NCBI RefSeq assembly: GCF_041737845.1
Contig: NZ_JBGSQX010000018.1
Location: 1-64,000, forward strand
DNA: 64,000 bases
Reading direction: 5' to 3'
From: Desulfococcus sp041737845
GTDB taxonomy: Bacteria > Desulfobacterota > Desulfobacteria > Desulfobacterales > Desulfococcaceae
The notes under the pieces are model-generated. The model was given only the letters and a program-made list of their open reading frames with translations, was not told where the DNA came from and did no database searches. This document shows positions 1 through 8,332 of the stretch, piece after piece. Made by a program: the position numbers and the translations under genes. Every line of letters starts with the position of its first letter. Position 1 is the stretch's first letter.

Positions 1-447
1 CAGCGGGTAGTTACATTATGGACCCGAAAACGGAAAGATGGAAACTTAGAGCCTGATGCCATGCCAATAAACACGGATCTTTTCAATGTTCTTTGGCGTA
101 GATGGACTTCAAGAACACAAAACGACTGGGTTTTCTTTAACGACAAAACGAATGACCGTTACAACCGAAGGCCAAAATTTATGAAGGGACTCTGTAAGCG
201 TGCAGGCATCCCTTATATTGGGTTTCATAGCATCCGGCACTTTATGGCTTCATTTTTGGCTGATAAACAAAAAATATCCTTGATGACAATTTCAAAACTT
301 TTAAGACATCGGTCACTGAACACCACTGAAATTTATTTACACAGTATCGGGGAAGGTCAGAGAGCTGCAATGGACGGCATTGAGGGATTATTTTCTGCGA
401 GTGGATTTGCGAGTGCTTCTGAGCTAAAATCCTCTCGCAATAACTAA
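1..447 (+). CDS. Tyrosine recombinase/integrase, C-terminal part (cut by window start)
   Basis: The reading frame is open from base 1, so the N-terminus lies outside the window; 148 residues are visible. They cover the catalytic half of a phage/island-type tyrosine recombinase. An H-x-x-R box (HSIRH, around residues 76-80 of the visible part) is followed by LRHRS and the nucleophilic Tyr in TTEIYLHS near residue 112. These residues cut and rejoin DNA at attachment sites. The gene sits 55 bases from a tRNA-Pro 3' fragment, which is the usual place for an integrase at the edge of its element. Its base composition is more AT-rich than the genes that follow, in line with transfer. Whether the full protein is intact cannot be seen. 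Confidence 0.9.
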   Translation, partial: QRVVTLWTRKRKDGNLEPDAMPINTDLFNVLWRRWTSRTQNDWVFFNDKTNDRYNRRPKFMKGLCKRAGIPYIGFHSIRHFMASFLADKQKISLMTISKLLRHRSLNTTEIYLHSIGEGQRAAMDGIEGLFSASGFASASELKSSRNN

Positions 448-502
448 AATGGCATAATCCTGTTATAATAAAATAAACTATTTAAGATGGTTATATAACA
501 TA

Positions 503-555
503 GCACCTGCTTTGGGAGCAGGGAGTTGGAGGTTCAAATCCTCTCGCCCCGACCA
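503..555 (+). other. Attachment site: 3' fragment of tRNA-Pro(UGG)
   Basis: Bases 506-522 form an anticodon arm (stem CCTGC/GCAGG, loop TTTGGGA, anticodon TGG). Bases 528-544 form a T-arm with loop TTCAAAT. Bases 545-551 are the 3' acceptor strand CGCCCCG, followed by discriminator A and CCA. The sequence upstream does not supply a D-arm or the matching 5' acceptor strand CGGGGCG, so this is not a full tRNA. A 3' tRNA copy next to an integrase is the expected att junction left when an element inserts into a tRNA gene. The intact tRNA-Pro should then lie at the other end of the element, left of this window (inference). Confidence 0.8.
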
Positions 556-575
556 GCAGCACATCCGTTAAACAG

Positions 576-603
576 GGGGTCGCGTATGCGGCCCCTTTTT
601 TTT
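576..603 (+). terminator. Rho-independent terminator after the tRNA fragment
   Basis: An 8-bp stem GGGGTCGC / GCGGCCCC (one G-U pair) with a GTAT loop is followed directly by eight T residues. It was probably the original terminator of the tRNA-Pro transcription unit and lies on the chromosomal side of the att junction. Confidence 0.85.
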
Positions 604-941
604 GTGCAATTCCTCTTTTTCCGGAAAGAGTGATATCATCAAAGCGATTGTCCATCAACCCTTTGTCCGGCATGGGGCCTCGACGCGGATGGTGATAAAA
701 TTCCTTGAAAAGCCTCTTCAATGCGGATATGATAGGGCCATTCAATTTGACATATCGTTTGACAAATTCCACGTTTCGGTTCTTCGACATCCAAAATGCT
801 CAAGAGGCACCGATCGGAAACATGACCGGCGATCAGACGTGCTTTGCATGCCTGTTTCAGGATGATCTCAATCTTAGACGGCTTTTCAGTTGGAATCACA
901 GCGGCATCCCGGGCGTCACCGTTCTTTGAGGATAAGCAACA
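604..941. other. Intergenic region before the T2SS operon
   Basis: No reading frame here looks like a real gene on either strand: the short frames have no recognisable family, and those on the minus strand run into the tRNA fragment. Two TTGACA hexamers occur 12 bp apart (747-752 and 759-764), but neither has a convincing -10 box at the right distance. The promoter of the gsp operon should lie here. A GAGG ribosome binding site (about 929-932) precedes the gspF start. Confidence 0.5.
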
Positions 942-2168
942 ATGCCTGTATATGAATATACCGCCCTGAATACCCGAGGCAAAACGGTTTCAGGTATCAT
1001 CGACGCCGAAAGTGCTCAATCCGCCCGTCAAAAACTCCGGGGCTCCAAAATCTATCCCGTCTCCATCAAGGAAACCCATAAGACCTCCGTGCAGAAGTCC
1101 TCCTGGTTCACCGGCTTTTCCAGGCCGTTCATCCGGATCAAGCCGTCCGAGATATCCATGATGACCCGCCAGCTGGCGACCCTTGTCGGGGCCGGTTTTC
1201 CGCTGGTTTCGGCACTGGATACCCTGATACCGTACACCAAGTCCCACGGGTTCAAGCGGGTCCTCGCCCAGATCAAAGACGCCATCGTGGAGGGGAACAG
1301 CTTCGCCGCGGCCCTTTCCGGGTATTCGGGCATTTTTTCCCCGGTCTACATCAACATGGTCCGCGCCGGAGAGTCCTCGGGCACCCTTGAAATCGTTCTG
1401 GACCGGCTTGCCGATATCACCGAAAAGCAGCAGGCGCTGAACGGCCGGATCAAATCCGCCCTGGCGTATCCGATCCTGATGGCGCTGATCGGGACACTGG
1501 TCCTGTTCTTTTTGCTGACCTTCATCGTGCCGAGCATCGCCTCGATCTTTTCCGACATGGGCAAAGCCCTGCCGGCGCCCACCCGGATCCTGATCAGCAT
1601 CAGCAGTTTTTTCAAATCGTTCTGGTGGGTCCTGATCATTCTTGGCGTCGGGGCGGCCATCGGCATTTCACAGGTCAGAAAAACTGAAAAGGGCCGGTAT
1701 CACTGGGACAAGGCGCTTCTCAAGACGCCCGGCATCGGCGTGCTGATCAAAAAACTGGCAGTTGCCCGATTCGCACGGACCATGGGATCGCTTCTCGAGA
1801 ACGGTGTCACCATGCTGTCGGCCCTGGGCATCGTCCAGAACATCGTCGGGAACGCCCTGCTGTCCCGGGCCATATCGCAATCCGCGGAAGATGTGGGCAA
1901 GGGCCAGGGGCTTGGACCGTCCCTTGCGGCCAGCGACCTTTTCCCGGGGCTTTCCATCCAGATGGTCATGGTCGGCGAGCAGAGCGGCGAGTTGGAGGCG
2001 ATGCTGAACAAGGTTGCCGATGTTTATGAAACCGAGGTCGAGACCACCATCATGAGCCTGACCTCCCTCCTGGAGCCGCTCATGATCCTGTTCATGGCCG
2101 TGATCGTCGGGTTCATCGTCCTGTCGATATGCCTGCCGATTTTTGAAATGAATGAATTGATCCGGTAG
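942..2168 (+). CDS. gspF: Type II secretion inner-membrane protein GspF
   Basis: This 408-residue protein is of normal length for the GspF/PilC family. It has the two repeated T2SSF domains (about residues 70-195 and 270-395) and three hydrophobic segments, near residues 172-195, 222-245 and 378-402. GspF is the polytopic inner-membrane platform component that contacts the GspE ATPase and GspL. The N-terminus MPVYEYTALNTRGK is typical of the family, and a GAGG site lies before the ATG. It is the first gene of a twelve-gene gsp cluster. PilC of a type IV pilus is the alternative, but the neighbours rule that out. Confidence 0.96.
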   Translation: MPVYEYTALNTRGKTVSGIIDAESAQSARQKLRGSKIYPVSIKETHKTSVQKSSWFTGFSRPFIRIKPSEISMMTRQLATLVGAGFPLVSALDTLIPYTKSHGFKRVLAQIKDAIVEGNSFAAALSGYSGIFSPVYINMVRAGESSGTLEIVLDRLADITEKQQALNGRIKSALAYPILMALIGTLVLFFLLTFIVPSIASIFSDMGKALPAPTRILISISSFFKSFWWVLIILGVGAAIGISQVRKTEKGRYHWDKALLKTPGIGVLIKKLAVARFARTMGSLLENGVTMLSALGIVQNIVGNALLSRAISQSAEDVGKGQGLGPSLAASDLFPGLSIQMVMVGEQSGELEAMLNKVADVYETEVETTIMSLTSLLEPLMILFMAVIVGFIVLSICLPIFEMNELIR

Positions 2169-2209
2169 AAACGGATTCCAGAACCGAACATGCGCCCAAT
2201 GGAGAGAGA

Positions 2210-2665
2210 ATGAACCGAGATTTATTTACAAAGGAAAATAGGATCAAAGGATTCACCCTGATTGAACTCATGGTCGTCATCGTCATCCTGGGCGTCCTCG
2301 CCGGACTGATTGTCCCGAGAATCATGAGCCGCCCGGGCGAAGCGAAGCAAATGAAGGCCAAGATTCAAATCGAAAGCCTCGAAACCGCCCTGAAACTCTA
2401 CAAACTGGACAACGGCGCCTACCCGACCACCGAGCAGGGCCTGCAGGCGCTGGTCGAACCGCCCGAGACCGGCAACGTCCCGAAAAACTGGAAAAGCGGC
2501 GGATACCTGGAAAAAGGGAAGGTCCCCAAAGACCCGTGGGGAAACGACTTCATCTATCTGAGCCCCGGCGTCAACGGAGAATATGACATTACCTCCTACG
2601 GGGCGGACGGCGTCCCCGACGGCGAGGGGGAGAACAAGGATGTCAACAATTGGGACCTCGAATAG
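2210..2665 (+). CDS. gspG: Major pseudopilin GspG
   Basis: The protein has 151 residues. A prepilin peptidase site G/FTLIELMVVIVILGVLAG lies near residue 14 with the conserved Glu5, followed by the C-terminal GspG domain with the PTTEQGLQALV and GNDFIYLSPG regions that carry the calcium-binding loop. GspG is the most abundant subunit of the periplasmic pseudopilus that pushes substrates through the secretin. A strong GGAGAGAG site sits just before the ATG. The gene follows gspF by 41 bases and overlaps the next pseudopilin gene. Confidence 0.97.
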   Translation: MNRDLFTKENRIKGFTLIELMVVIVILGVLAGLIVPRIMSRPGEAKQMKAKIQIESLETALKLYKLDNGAYPTTEQGLQALVEPPETGNVPKNWKSGGYLEKGKVPKDPWGNDFIYLSPGVNGEYDITSYGADGVPDGEGENKDVNNWDLE

Positions 2666-3201
2666 CGCCTGCTCCGGAGCCGGTACGCCGTGGGGGTGCG
2701 CTGCGGGCAGTCGCGGGGTTCACGCTCATCGAGCTGATTGTGGTCCTTGCCCTGATCAGCATCCTTCTTTTCTTTTCGATGCCGCGGTTTCAGGGGGAAT
2801 TCCTTCAGGACAGCACTCAGAAAGCGGTGAGATGGGTTATGCATACCGTTAAAAACCTCCGACAGGATGCCGTCAAGCACAGAAAAACCTACATCCTCCA
2901 CATTGATCCGGGCCAGGGCGCCATGTGGGTGAGCGATGAATCCATGACGGAGGAAGACATCGAGAACGCAAGCAAGGGGAGATACGAATTCCCGGATCAT
3001 ATGACGATAGCGGATGTTGCATTTCCCGACGGCAGGAAAAGCGGACAGGAGCAGGCCGATGTTCGTTTCTATCCTAAAGGGTATTCGGACAGGGCGGTCA
3101 TTCACATCCGGGCGAACGAAGACGAACAGATCTCCCTGCTCATCGAGCCGTTCCTGGCGAATATCAAGGTTTACGACACCTATGTGGATTTTGAAAAGTA
3201 A
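2650..3201 (+). CDS. gspH: Minor pseudopilin GspH
   Basis: The 183-residue frame has a prepilin motif G/FTLIELIVVLALISILLF near residue 24. This is a type IV pilin-like N-terminal helix followed by a GspH-type globular part. The only suitable start is a TTG at 2650, inside the end of gspG, with AAGGA about 10 bases upstream, so translation is probably coupled to gspG. GspH is a low-abundance pseudopilin of the pseudopilus tip complex. The subunit name rests on motif, length and its place between gspG and gspI. Confidence 0.88.
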   Translation: MGPRIAPAPEPVRRGGALRAVAGFTLIELIVVLALISILLFFSMPRFQGEFLQDSTQKAVRWVMHTVKNLRQDAVKHRKTYILHIDPGQGAMWVSDESMTEEDIENASKGRYEFPDHMTIADVAFPDGRKSGQEQADVRFYPKGYSDRAVIHIRANEDEQISLLIEPFLANIKVYDTYVDFEK

Positions 3202-3604
3202 GCATCCGTCACCCGCCGCGGCGGGCATTCCCCCGGGGTTCACCCTCATCGAGGTCGTCGCGGCCATGGCCATCATGGCCATTGTGCTGCTCGCCGTCTA
3301 TCGGCTTCACGCCCAGACCATATCGATGAACGGTGCCGTGAGGTTTTACACGATAGCGCCGCTTTTGGCCCAGATTCGGCTTTCGGCCATAGATACGGAC
3401 CCGGAGGGCCGGGATTCCGGGAGCGGGGATTTCGGCCCGGACTTCCCCGGCTATGCCTGGGAGGTGACGATCGAGGACACGGAATCGGAATATCTGGGAG
3501 AGACGGCGGAAAACCTGAAAAAAATCGACCTCGTCATTTCATTGAACGAAAATGAGTCGACCTATCGCGTCAGGACTTACCGACTGATGCCGGACAAGGG
3601 ATAG
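3182..3604 (+). CDS. gspI: Minor pseudopilin GspI
   Basis: The frame extends further upstream, but the biologically sensible start is the ATG at 3182, which overlaps the end of gspH. This gives 140 residues with a prepilin site G/FTLIEVVAAMAIMAIVLL near residue 19. GspI members have this short leader, Glu5 and a small C-terminal domain. GspI nucleates the GspI-J-K tip of the pseudopilus. The four-base gap to gspJ supports co-translation. Confidence 0.88.
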   Translation: MWILKSKHPSPAAAGIPPGFTLIEVVAAMAIMAIVLLAVYRLHAQTISMNGAVRFYTIAPLLAQIRLSAIDTDPEGRDSGSGDFGPDFPGYAWEVTIEDTESEYLGETAENLKKIDLVISLNENESTYRVRTYRLMPDKG

Positions 3605-3608
3605 CAAA

Positions 3609-4301
3609 ATGATCGGCGTCTTCAAGGTCCGGGGGCGTGAAAGCGGTTTCACGCTGTTCGAGATTCTGATCGCAGCGTTTATCTTCAGCGTGATCGTCAC
3701 GACCATTTTCGGCTCCTACCGTGCCGTCTTTTCGACGACCGAAGCCCTCAATTCCGGTATGGAGGCCTTCGAAATGGTCAGCGGGAGCCTGGACCGGATG
3801 GTTGTCGACATCACCTCTGCATGCGTGGCGAGATATCCCGGCTATTATCCCCCCAAGGGGGACAGTCCGCCCGACCCCTATCGGATTGCAGGCGATCAGG
3901 GCGCCCTTGCCGAGGGTGACTTTGCCAGGCTCCGATTCGCCTCCTTCGCCCACATGCCCATGGGAACGGACCGCACGGGCGGCATCGCCCAGATCGTTTA
4001 TTATGTCGAGCCGACGGAAGAGAATCGCTACGTACTGAAACGCGCGGATCACCTGCCCCCGTACCCCGACATGGAGGAGCCCGGCAATGACCCGATCTTG
4101 ATCGAACGCCTGAAATCCCTGAAATTTCTGTATTACGACACCGAGGGGACCGAACACGAAACCTGGGACTCCGAATCGCAGGAGTTCAAATATGCCACCC
4201 CTGCAGCGGTAAGAATCAAGGTTGAGATCGGCGATGATTCCGGTTCCTTTTTTTTCGAAACAATGGTAAATTTTCCCATTGTCAGGGAGCCGCGCGAATG
4301 A
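3609..4301 (+). CDS. gspJ: Minor pseudopilin GspJ
   Basis: The protein has 230 residues, longer than GspG/H/I as is normal for GspJ. The prepilin site is G/FTLFEILIAAFIFSVIVTT near residue 14. The rest is a soluble beta-rich domain. GspJ joins GspI and GspK in the tip complex. Its stop overlaps the gspK start by four bases (ATGA). Confidence 0.9.
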   Translation: MIGVFKVRGRESGFTLFEILIAAFIFSVIVTTIFGSYRAVFSTTEALNSGMEAFEMVSGSLDRMVVDITSACVARYPGYYPPKGDSPPDPYRIAGDQGALAEGDFARLRFASFAHMPMGTDRTGGIAQIVYYVEPTEENRYVLKRADHLPPYPDMEEPGNDPILIERLKSLKFLYYDTEGTEHETWDSESQEFKYATPAAVRIKVEIGDDSGSFFFETMVNFPIVREPRE

Positions 4302-5461
4302 CGCCCTTTTCCGCAAAGATGGGCCCAGGCGGGCGACCCCGCTGCCCCGGGGCGTCGGGTCCGGCGGCAGCCCGCGGAATTGGCACCGAGGGGGGCATGG
4401 CCCTCCTGGTCACCCTGTCGATCATCACCGTTCTCATTGCCGGAGGGCTTGAACTCAACCGCCGGGTGCGGGCGGCGGTCGTTGACACCGCGGCGACCAG
4501 GGACCGCCTGACCCTCACCCTGATGGCTTCCTCGGGAATTCATGCGGCCATGGCCATGCTCATCAAGGACAAGAGCGAATCCCCCGTCGACTCCCTCCAG
4601 GAAGACTGGGCCAATCCGGAAAAAATCGCTGAGGTGATCGCGGATATTCCGTTTGATGCCGGACAGATCGGCGTCACCATCATCGATGAACTCGGGAAAA
4701 TTCAAGTCAATGCGCTGATCGATTTTCCCAAGGGGCGGCATTTCAACGAGTCTCAGAAGATCATGTGGGACCGCTTCACCCGCCTCCTGATCGCCCAGGA
4801 CGAAGAAACCTTCAAGGATGTGGAGGCAACGGCGATCATCAATTCGGTCAAGGACTGGCTCGACTCCGGCGACGACGACGCCACCACCGGCCTGAACGGC
4901 GCGGAGGCGGAATATTACCAAGGGCTTGATCCACCATACATGCCCGCCAACGGCCCGTTCATGGACATCAATGAACTGTCCCGGGTCAAGGGGATCATCC
5001 CGGAGCTTTTCCGGGGGACGGGCCCTGCGGGCCTGGAGCCTTACGTGACCGTCTACGGAATGACCCAGGTACCACAGGAGGTCGACGGAAAAGATTTCTC
5101 CTATGAAGGAAGCATCAACATCAACACCGCAGATCTGCCCGTGCTCATCGCCATGATGCCGTCCGAAAACACAGACTACGCCCAAGCGATCTTTGACTAT
5201 CGCAATGAAAAGGACGGAGAGACCTTTGTGCATGATCTGTCGGGAGACGGCTGGTACAAAAACGTCCCGGAAATCCCGAGCGATTTCACCATCGATCCCA
5301 AGCTCATCCGGAATTCCAGCGATGTCTTCCGCATCCAGGCCAACGCCCAGATGAATGACATCCAGGAGACCGTGACGGCTGTTATCCAACGTGAGCAGGA
5401 AAAGAAGACCGGAAAGTGGACCTGCAGGATCCTCCGCTGGCAGGTAGGAACATATGAGTAG
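4298..5461 (+). CDS. gspK: Minor pseudopilin GspK (tip protein)
   Basis: This 387-residue protein is far larger than the other pseudopilins, as expected for GspK, which caps the pseudopilus. A hydrophobic helix beginning MALLVTLSIITVLIAGG near residue 32 follows a Gly-Gly. The residue at position 5 of the mature form is not Glu, which is characteristic of GspK. A conserved INVNAL-type segment occurs twice (IQVNALIDF and ININTADLP), as in the GspK alpha domain. The leader before the cleavage site is longer than usual, so the true start could be slightly downstream. Confidence 0.92.
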   Translation: MTPFSAKMGPGGRPRCPGASGPAAARGIGTEGGMALLVTLSIITVLIAGGLELNRRVRAAVVDTAATRDRLTLTLMASSGIHAAMAMLIKDKSESPVDSLQEDWANPEKIAEVIADIPFDAGQIGVTIIDELGKIQVNALIDFPKGRHFNESQKIMWDRFTRLLIAQDEETFKDVEATAIINSVKDWLDSGDDDATTGLNGAEAEYYQGLDPPYMPANGPFMDINELSRVKGIIPELFRGTGPAGLEPYVTVYGMTQVPQEVDGKDFSYEGSININTADLPVLIAMMPSENTDYAQAIFDYRNEKDGETFVHDLSGDGWYKNVPEIPSDFTIDPKLIRNSSDVFRIQANAQMNDIQETVTAVIQREQEKKTGKWTCRILRWQVGTYE

Positions 5462-6908
5462 AAAATTCCTCGGGCTCGATGTCCGATATGACAGTGTATC
5501 CGCGGTGCTTGTCACCAGCAGTCTCCGGGAAACCCAGATCGAGGGATGCCTTCGCGTCCCCATACCGGATACCGGAGATCCCGCCGCCGGTCTCAGGTCC
5601 GCGATGGAAGCCGTCCAGGCCGGCATGGACACGGCTCAGGCCTACTGCATCGCCTCCATCCCGGCCGATGAGATCTCCTTCAGAAATCTCCGGGTTCCCT
5701 TCACGGGTGAAAAAAAAATCGACCAGATCCTTCCCTTTGAGCTGGAGCCCATCGTACCGTTCCCCCTGGAAAACCTGGTGATCGATTTCCAGACCCTCCC
5801 GCACGCCGGACTGGGGGGCGCGACCGACCTCATCGCCGTTGCGGCCCAGAAATCAACCATCGAAACCTACCTCGACGCCTTTGCCGGCGTGGGCATCGAT
5901 CCCCAAATCCTTATCCCGAGCGGATATTCGACGGCGGTCTGCCTGAACCGTTTCGCGTCCCCTCCCGACGACTGGATTCTTGTCGACATCGGCTCGCATC
6001 GGGATACGCTCTTTTTTATCGCCTCCGGACAGGTCCGCCTGATTCGATCCTTACCGTCGTTCCGGTCGGGAAAAGGGGACACCGGCATCGAAGCCAAAAT
6101 ACGGCAGACCCTTCTGGCCTTTGGAAATCTATCCGCAGAGCCCCTTGAACCGCAAAAAGCATTCTTAACCGGACAGGGATTGAACGGCAGGGGCGAAGAG
6201 TTGACAGGCACCCTGGAAAAGGCCCTGGCGTTTCCGGTATCCCGGTCCGACCTTCTCCGGTGCGCCGGGGGAAAAATCAAGATCGCCTCGGAACAGGAAT
6301 GGAAACCCGACGAGATGGACAACGCCCTGGCCCTGGCGATTGCCCAGATCGAGGGGAAACCCCGCCTGAATTTCCGAAAGGGCCAATTCGCCTCCAGGCG
6401 CAACTGGGCCGCATACCGGAACCATCTGATGCGGTTGGGGGTGTTTGCCGCGATCCTCCTCTGCCTGGCGGGACTCGACATCTTCATCGAGAGCCGGGCG
6501 CTGAATCGCCGGATCGACCGGATCGACCGGGAAATAACGTCTATTTTCCGGTCGACCTTTCCCGAGATTCAGCGGGTTGTCGACCCGGTTCATCAGATGA
6601 AAATCGCAATGGATTCGCTCCGAAACGAAACCTTCATCCCCGGGGATTCGAACGCGCGCATTCTGACGATCAACATTCTCGACGAGATCAGCAAAAATGT
6701 TCCAGACGAAATCGATGTTGAATTCACCCGAATGGTCATCAACCCTGAGGATATCCTCATCTCCGGAAACACGGAAAACTTCAATTCCGTCGACGATATC
6801 CAGACACACCTGGAAAAAATTCCCATATTTAAGAAGGTAACCATCAACTCCACGAACAAAGACCAGAATGAAAACCGGGTTCAGTTTAAAATGAAGGTGG
6901 ACCTATGA
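5454..6908 (+). CDS. gspL: Type II secretion protein GspL
   Basis: The 484-residue protein has an actin-like N-terminal cytoplasmic domain (about 1-310, starting with FLGLDVRYDSVSAVLV). One membrane segment follows, near 325-345, and then a periplasmic ferredoxin-like GspL C-terminal domain. GspL links the cytoplasmic ATPase GspE to the inner-membrane platform and to GspM. It overlaps both gspK and gspM by a few bases. A PilM/PilN fusion is structurally similar, but the context settles the call. Confidence 0.92.
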   Translation: MSRKFLGLDVRYDSVSAVLVTSSLRETQIEGCLRVPIPDTGDPAAGLRSAMEAVQAGMDTAQAYCIASIPADEISFRNLRVPFTGEKKIDQILPFELEPIVPFPLENLVIDFQTLPHAGLGGATDLIAVAAQKSTIETYLDAFAGVGIDPQILIPSGYSTAVCLNRFASPPDDWILVDIGSHRDTLFFIASGQVRLIRSLPSFRSGKGDTGIEAKIRQTLLAFGNLSAEPLEPQKAFLTGQGLNGRGEELTGTLEKALAFPVSRSDLLRCAGGKIKIASEQEWKPDEMDNALALAIAQIEGKPRLNFRKGQFASRRNWAAYRNHLMRLGVFAAILLCLAGLDIFIESRALNRRIDRIDREITSIFRSTFPEIQRVVDPVHQMKIAMDSLRNETFIPGDSNARILTINILDEISKNVPDEIDVEFTRMVINPEDILISGNTENFNSVDDIQTHLEKIPIFKKVTINSTNKDQNENRVQFKMKVDL

Positions 6909-7432
6909 TCCTCAGCCGGCTCAACCGACGCGAAAGACTTGCCGTCATCGCCGCCGCGGCATGTGTTTTCATATTCGTCGCCGTGGAATTTATCATCACC
7001 CCGATCACAGAGCGACGGACCCGTCTTGATGCCACGCTTCTCCAGAAACAGACCATCCTTTCGGAGATGCAGTCGATGAAGTTGGAGTATGAGTCCCTGA
7101 AAGGAGAAAACGAGCGCTTCAAACAGAATTTTTCCGCCCGGCCCCAGGGATTCACCCTGTTTTCCTTTTTGGATCAACTGGCCGGCGAGGCGGGGGTCAA
7201 GGACAACATCGCCTACATGAAGCCCTCCAAATCACGGCCGAAAAACAGCCCCTATCCCCTGTCCATGGTGGAACTCAAGCTTGAGGGGATCAGCATCACC
7301 CAGTTGACCCCCTACGTTCATATGGTGGAGACCTCCAAAAACATGGTCTTCATCAGGCGAATCTCCATCACCAAGACCGGGAAGGAAGGGCTGATCGACG
7401 CCATCATTCAGGTTGAAACCTTCGAGGCTTAA
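6905..7432 (+). CDS. gspM: Type II secretion protein GspM
   Basis: This 175-residue bitopic protein has a short cytoplasmic start, one membrane helix near residues 11-32 (LAVIAAAACVFIFVAVEFII), a coiled-coil stretch near 40-75 and a small periplasmic domain. This is the GspM/PilO plan. GspM partners GspL in the inner-membrane platform. The four-base ATGA overlap with gspL fits tight co-translation. Confidence 0.88.
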   Translation: MILSRLNRRERLAVIAAAACVFIFVAVEFIITPITERRTRLDATLLQKQTILSEMQSMKLEYESLKGENERFKQNFSARPQGFTLFSFLDQLAGEAGVKDNIAYMKPSKSRPKNSPYPLSMVELKLEGISITQLTPYVHMVETSKNMVFIRRISITKTGKEGLIDAIIQVETFEA

Positions 7433-7450
7433 GGGATAACGTTCACGTTT

Positions 7451-8311
7451 ATGACCAGAATACCCAAAAAGTGGTTATTTTACAGCCTGTATACACTGGC
7501 TGTCGCATCCTGTTTCCTCTATTACCTCTTTCCCTCCGAGGCCATCGAGGCGTATCTGACCGCCGCCATCCAGAAGCAACGGCCCAGCGCGACCCTCACC
7601 ATCGGCCGCGTCGCCCCCGCCTTTCCTCCGGGCGTCAAGGCATCCCCGGTTTCCTATTCCGAGGGCGGCCCCCTGGAACTGGCCCTTGAATATGTCAAAA
7701 TCATGCCGGAAATTCGGACGGCCTTCGGCGCGTCCCCCGCATTCTCCGTCAGAGGGGAAGGTTATGAAGGCCGCATGACGGGCAGGATCACCCTCGATTC
7801 CAACAGGACCCTATCGTCCCTGCATGCGGATCTGGCCGATATTCAGATGAAAGCCATGGCGGCGCTTCAGCGCCTGTCGGGCCGCAACATCGCCGGAACC
7901 CTCTCTGGAACGATCGATTATGAAAAAGCCGATGGCGGAACCCGGCTGACGGCGGATCTGTCGGCGTCGCGGTTCCGGGTCGATCTGGGAATTCCAGGCG
8001 TAAACTTGAAAGAATTGACTTTTTCAGAGGCAAATGCCAAGTTGGCGGCTGGCGGCGGGACGGCCCTTCGCATTGAAAGCCTGACGGCGAAGGGGAGCCA
8101 GGTCAACGGAGACCTCTCCGGAACAATCCAGATAAGAGCGCCTTTCGAAAAGAGCGTGCTCGACATGACCGGCTCCGTCAGGCCGCACCCCTCGTTCATT
8201 TCAGACCTGGGGAGTCCGCTCGCCGCGTTGTTTCAGAATCGCGGCGGCAATAATTCCTTCCCGTTTGCCGTCAAAGGCACTATAGAAGCGCCAGAATTTT
8301 TATTACGGTAA
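7451..8311 (+). CDS. gspN: Type II secretion protein GspN
   Basis: The 286-residue protein has an N-terminal membrane anchor (about residues 8-25) and a beta-rich periplasmic part with AsmA-like repetition, as in the GspN family found between gspM and gspC in many delta-type proteobacteria. GspN is an accessory subunit whose exact role is unsettled. The assignment rests mainly on position between gspM and gspC and on architecture; primary sequence is weakly conserved in this family. Confidence 0.78.
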   Translation: MTRIPKKWLFYSLYTLAVASCFLYYLFPSEAIEAYLTAAIQKQRPSATLTIGRVAPAFPPGVKASPVSYSEGGPLELALEYVKIMPEIRTAFGASPAFSVRGEGYEGRMTGRITLDSNRTLSSLHADLADIQMKAMAALQRLSGRNIAGTLSGTIDYEKADGGTRLTADLSASRFRVDLGIPGVNLKELTFSEANAKLAAGGGTALRIESLTAKGSQVNGDLSGTIQIRAPFEKSVLDMTGSVRPHPSFISDLGSPLAALFQNRGGNNSFPFAVKGTIEAPEFLLR

Positions 8312-8332
8312 CAAGGAGCGATCCAAGATATC

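Noticed and set aside
747..764. Two TTGACA hexamers as a possible tandem gsp promoter
   Set aside because: No acceptable -10 box lies 16-18 bases after either one, so a promoter call would be guesswork.
491..790. Minus-strand frame of 99 codons ending in VGARGFEPPTPCSQSR
   Set aside because: This peptide is the well-known false translation of the antisense of a tRNA 3' half. It overlaps the tRNA-Pro fragment and the terminator, so it is not a protein gene.
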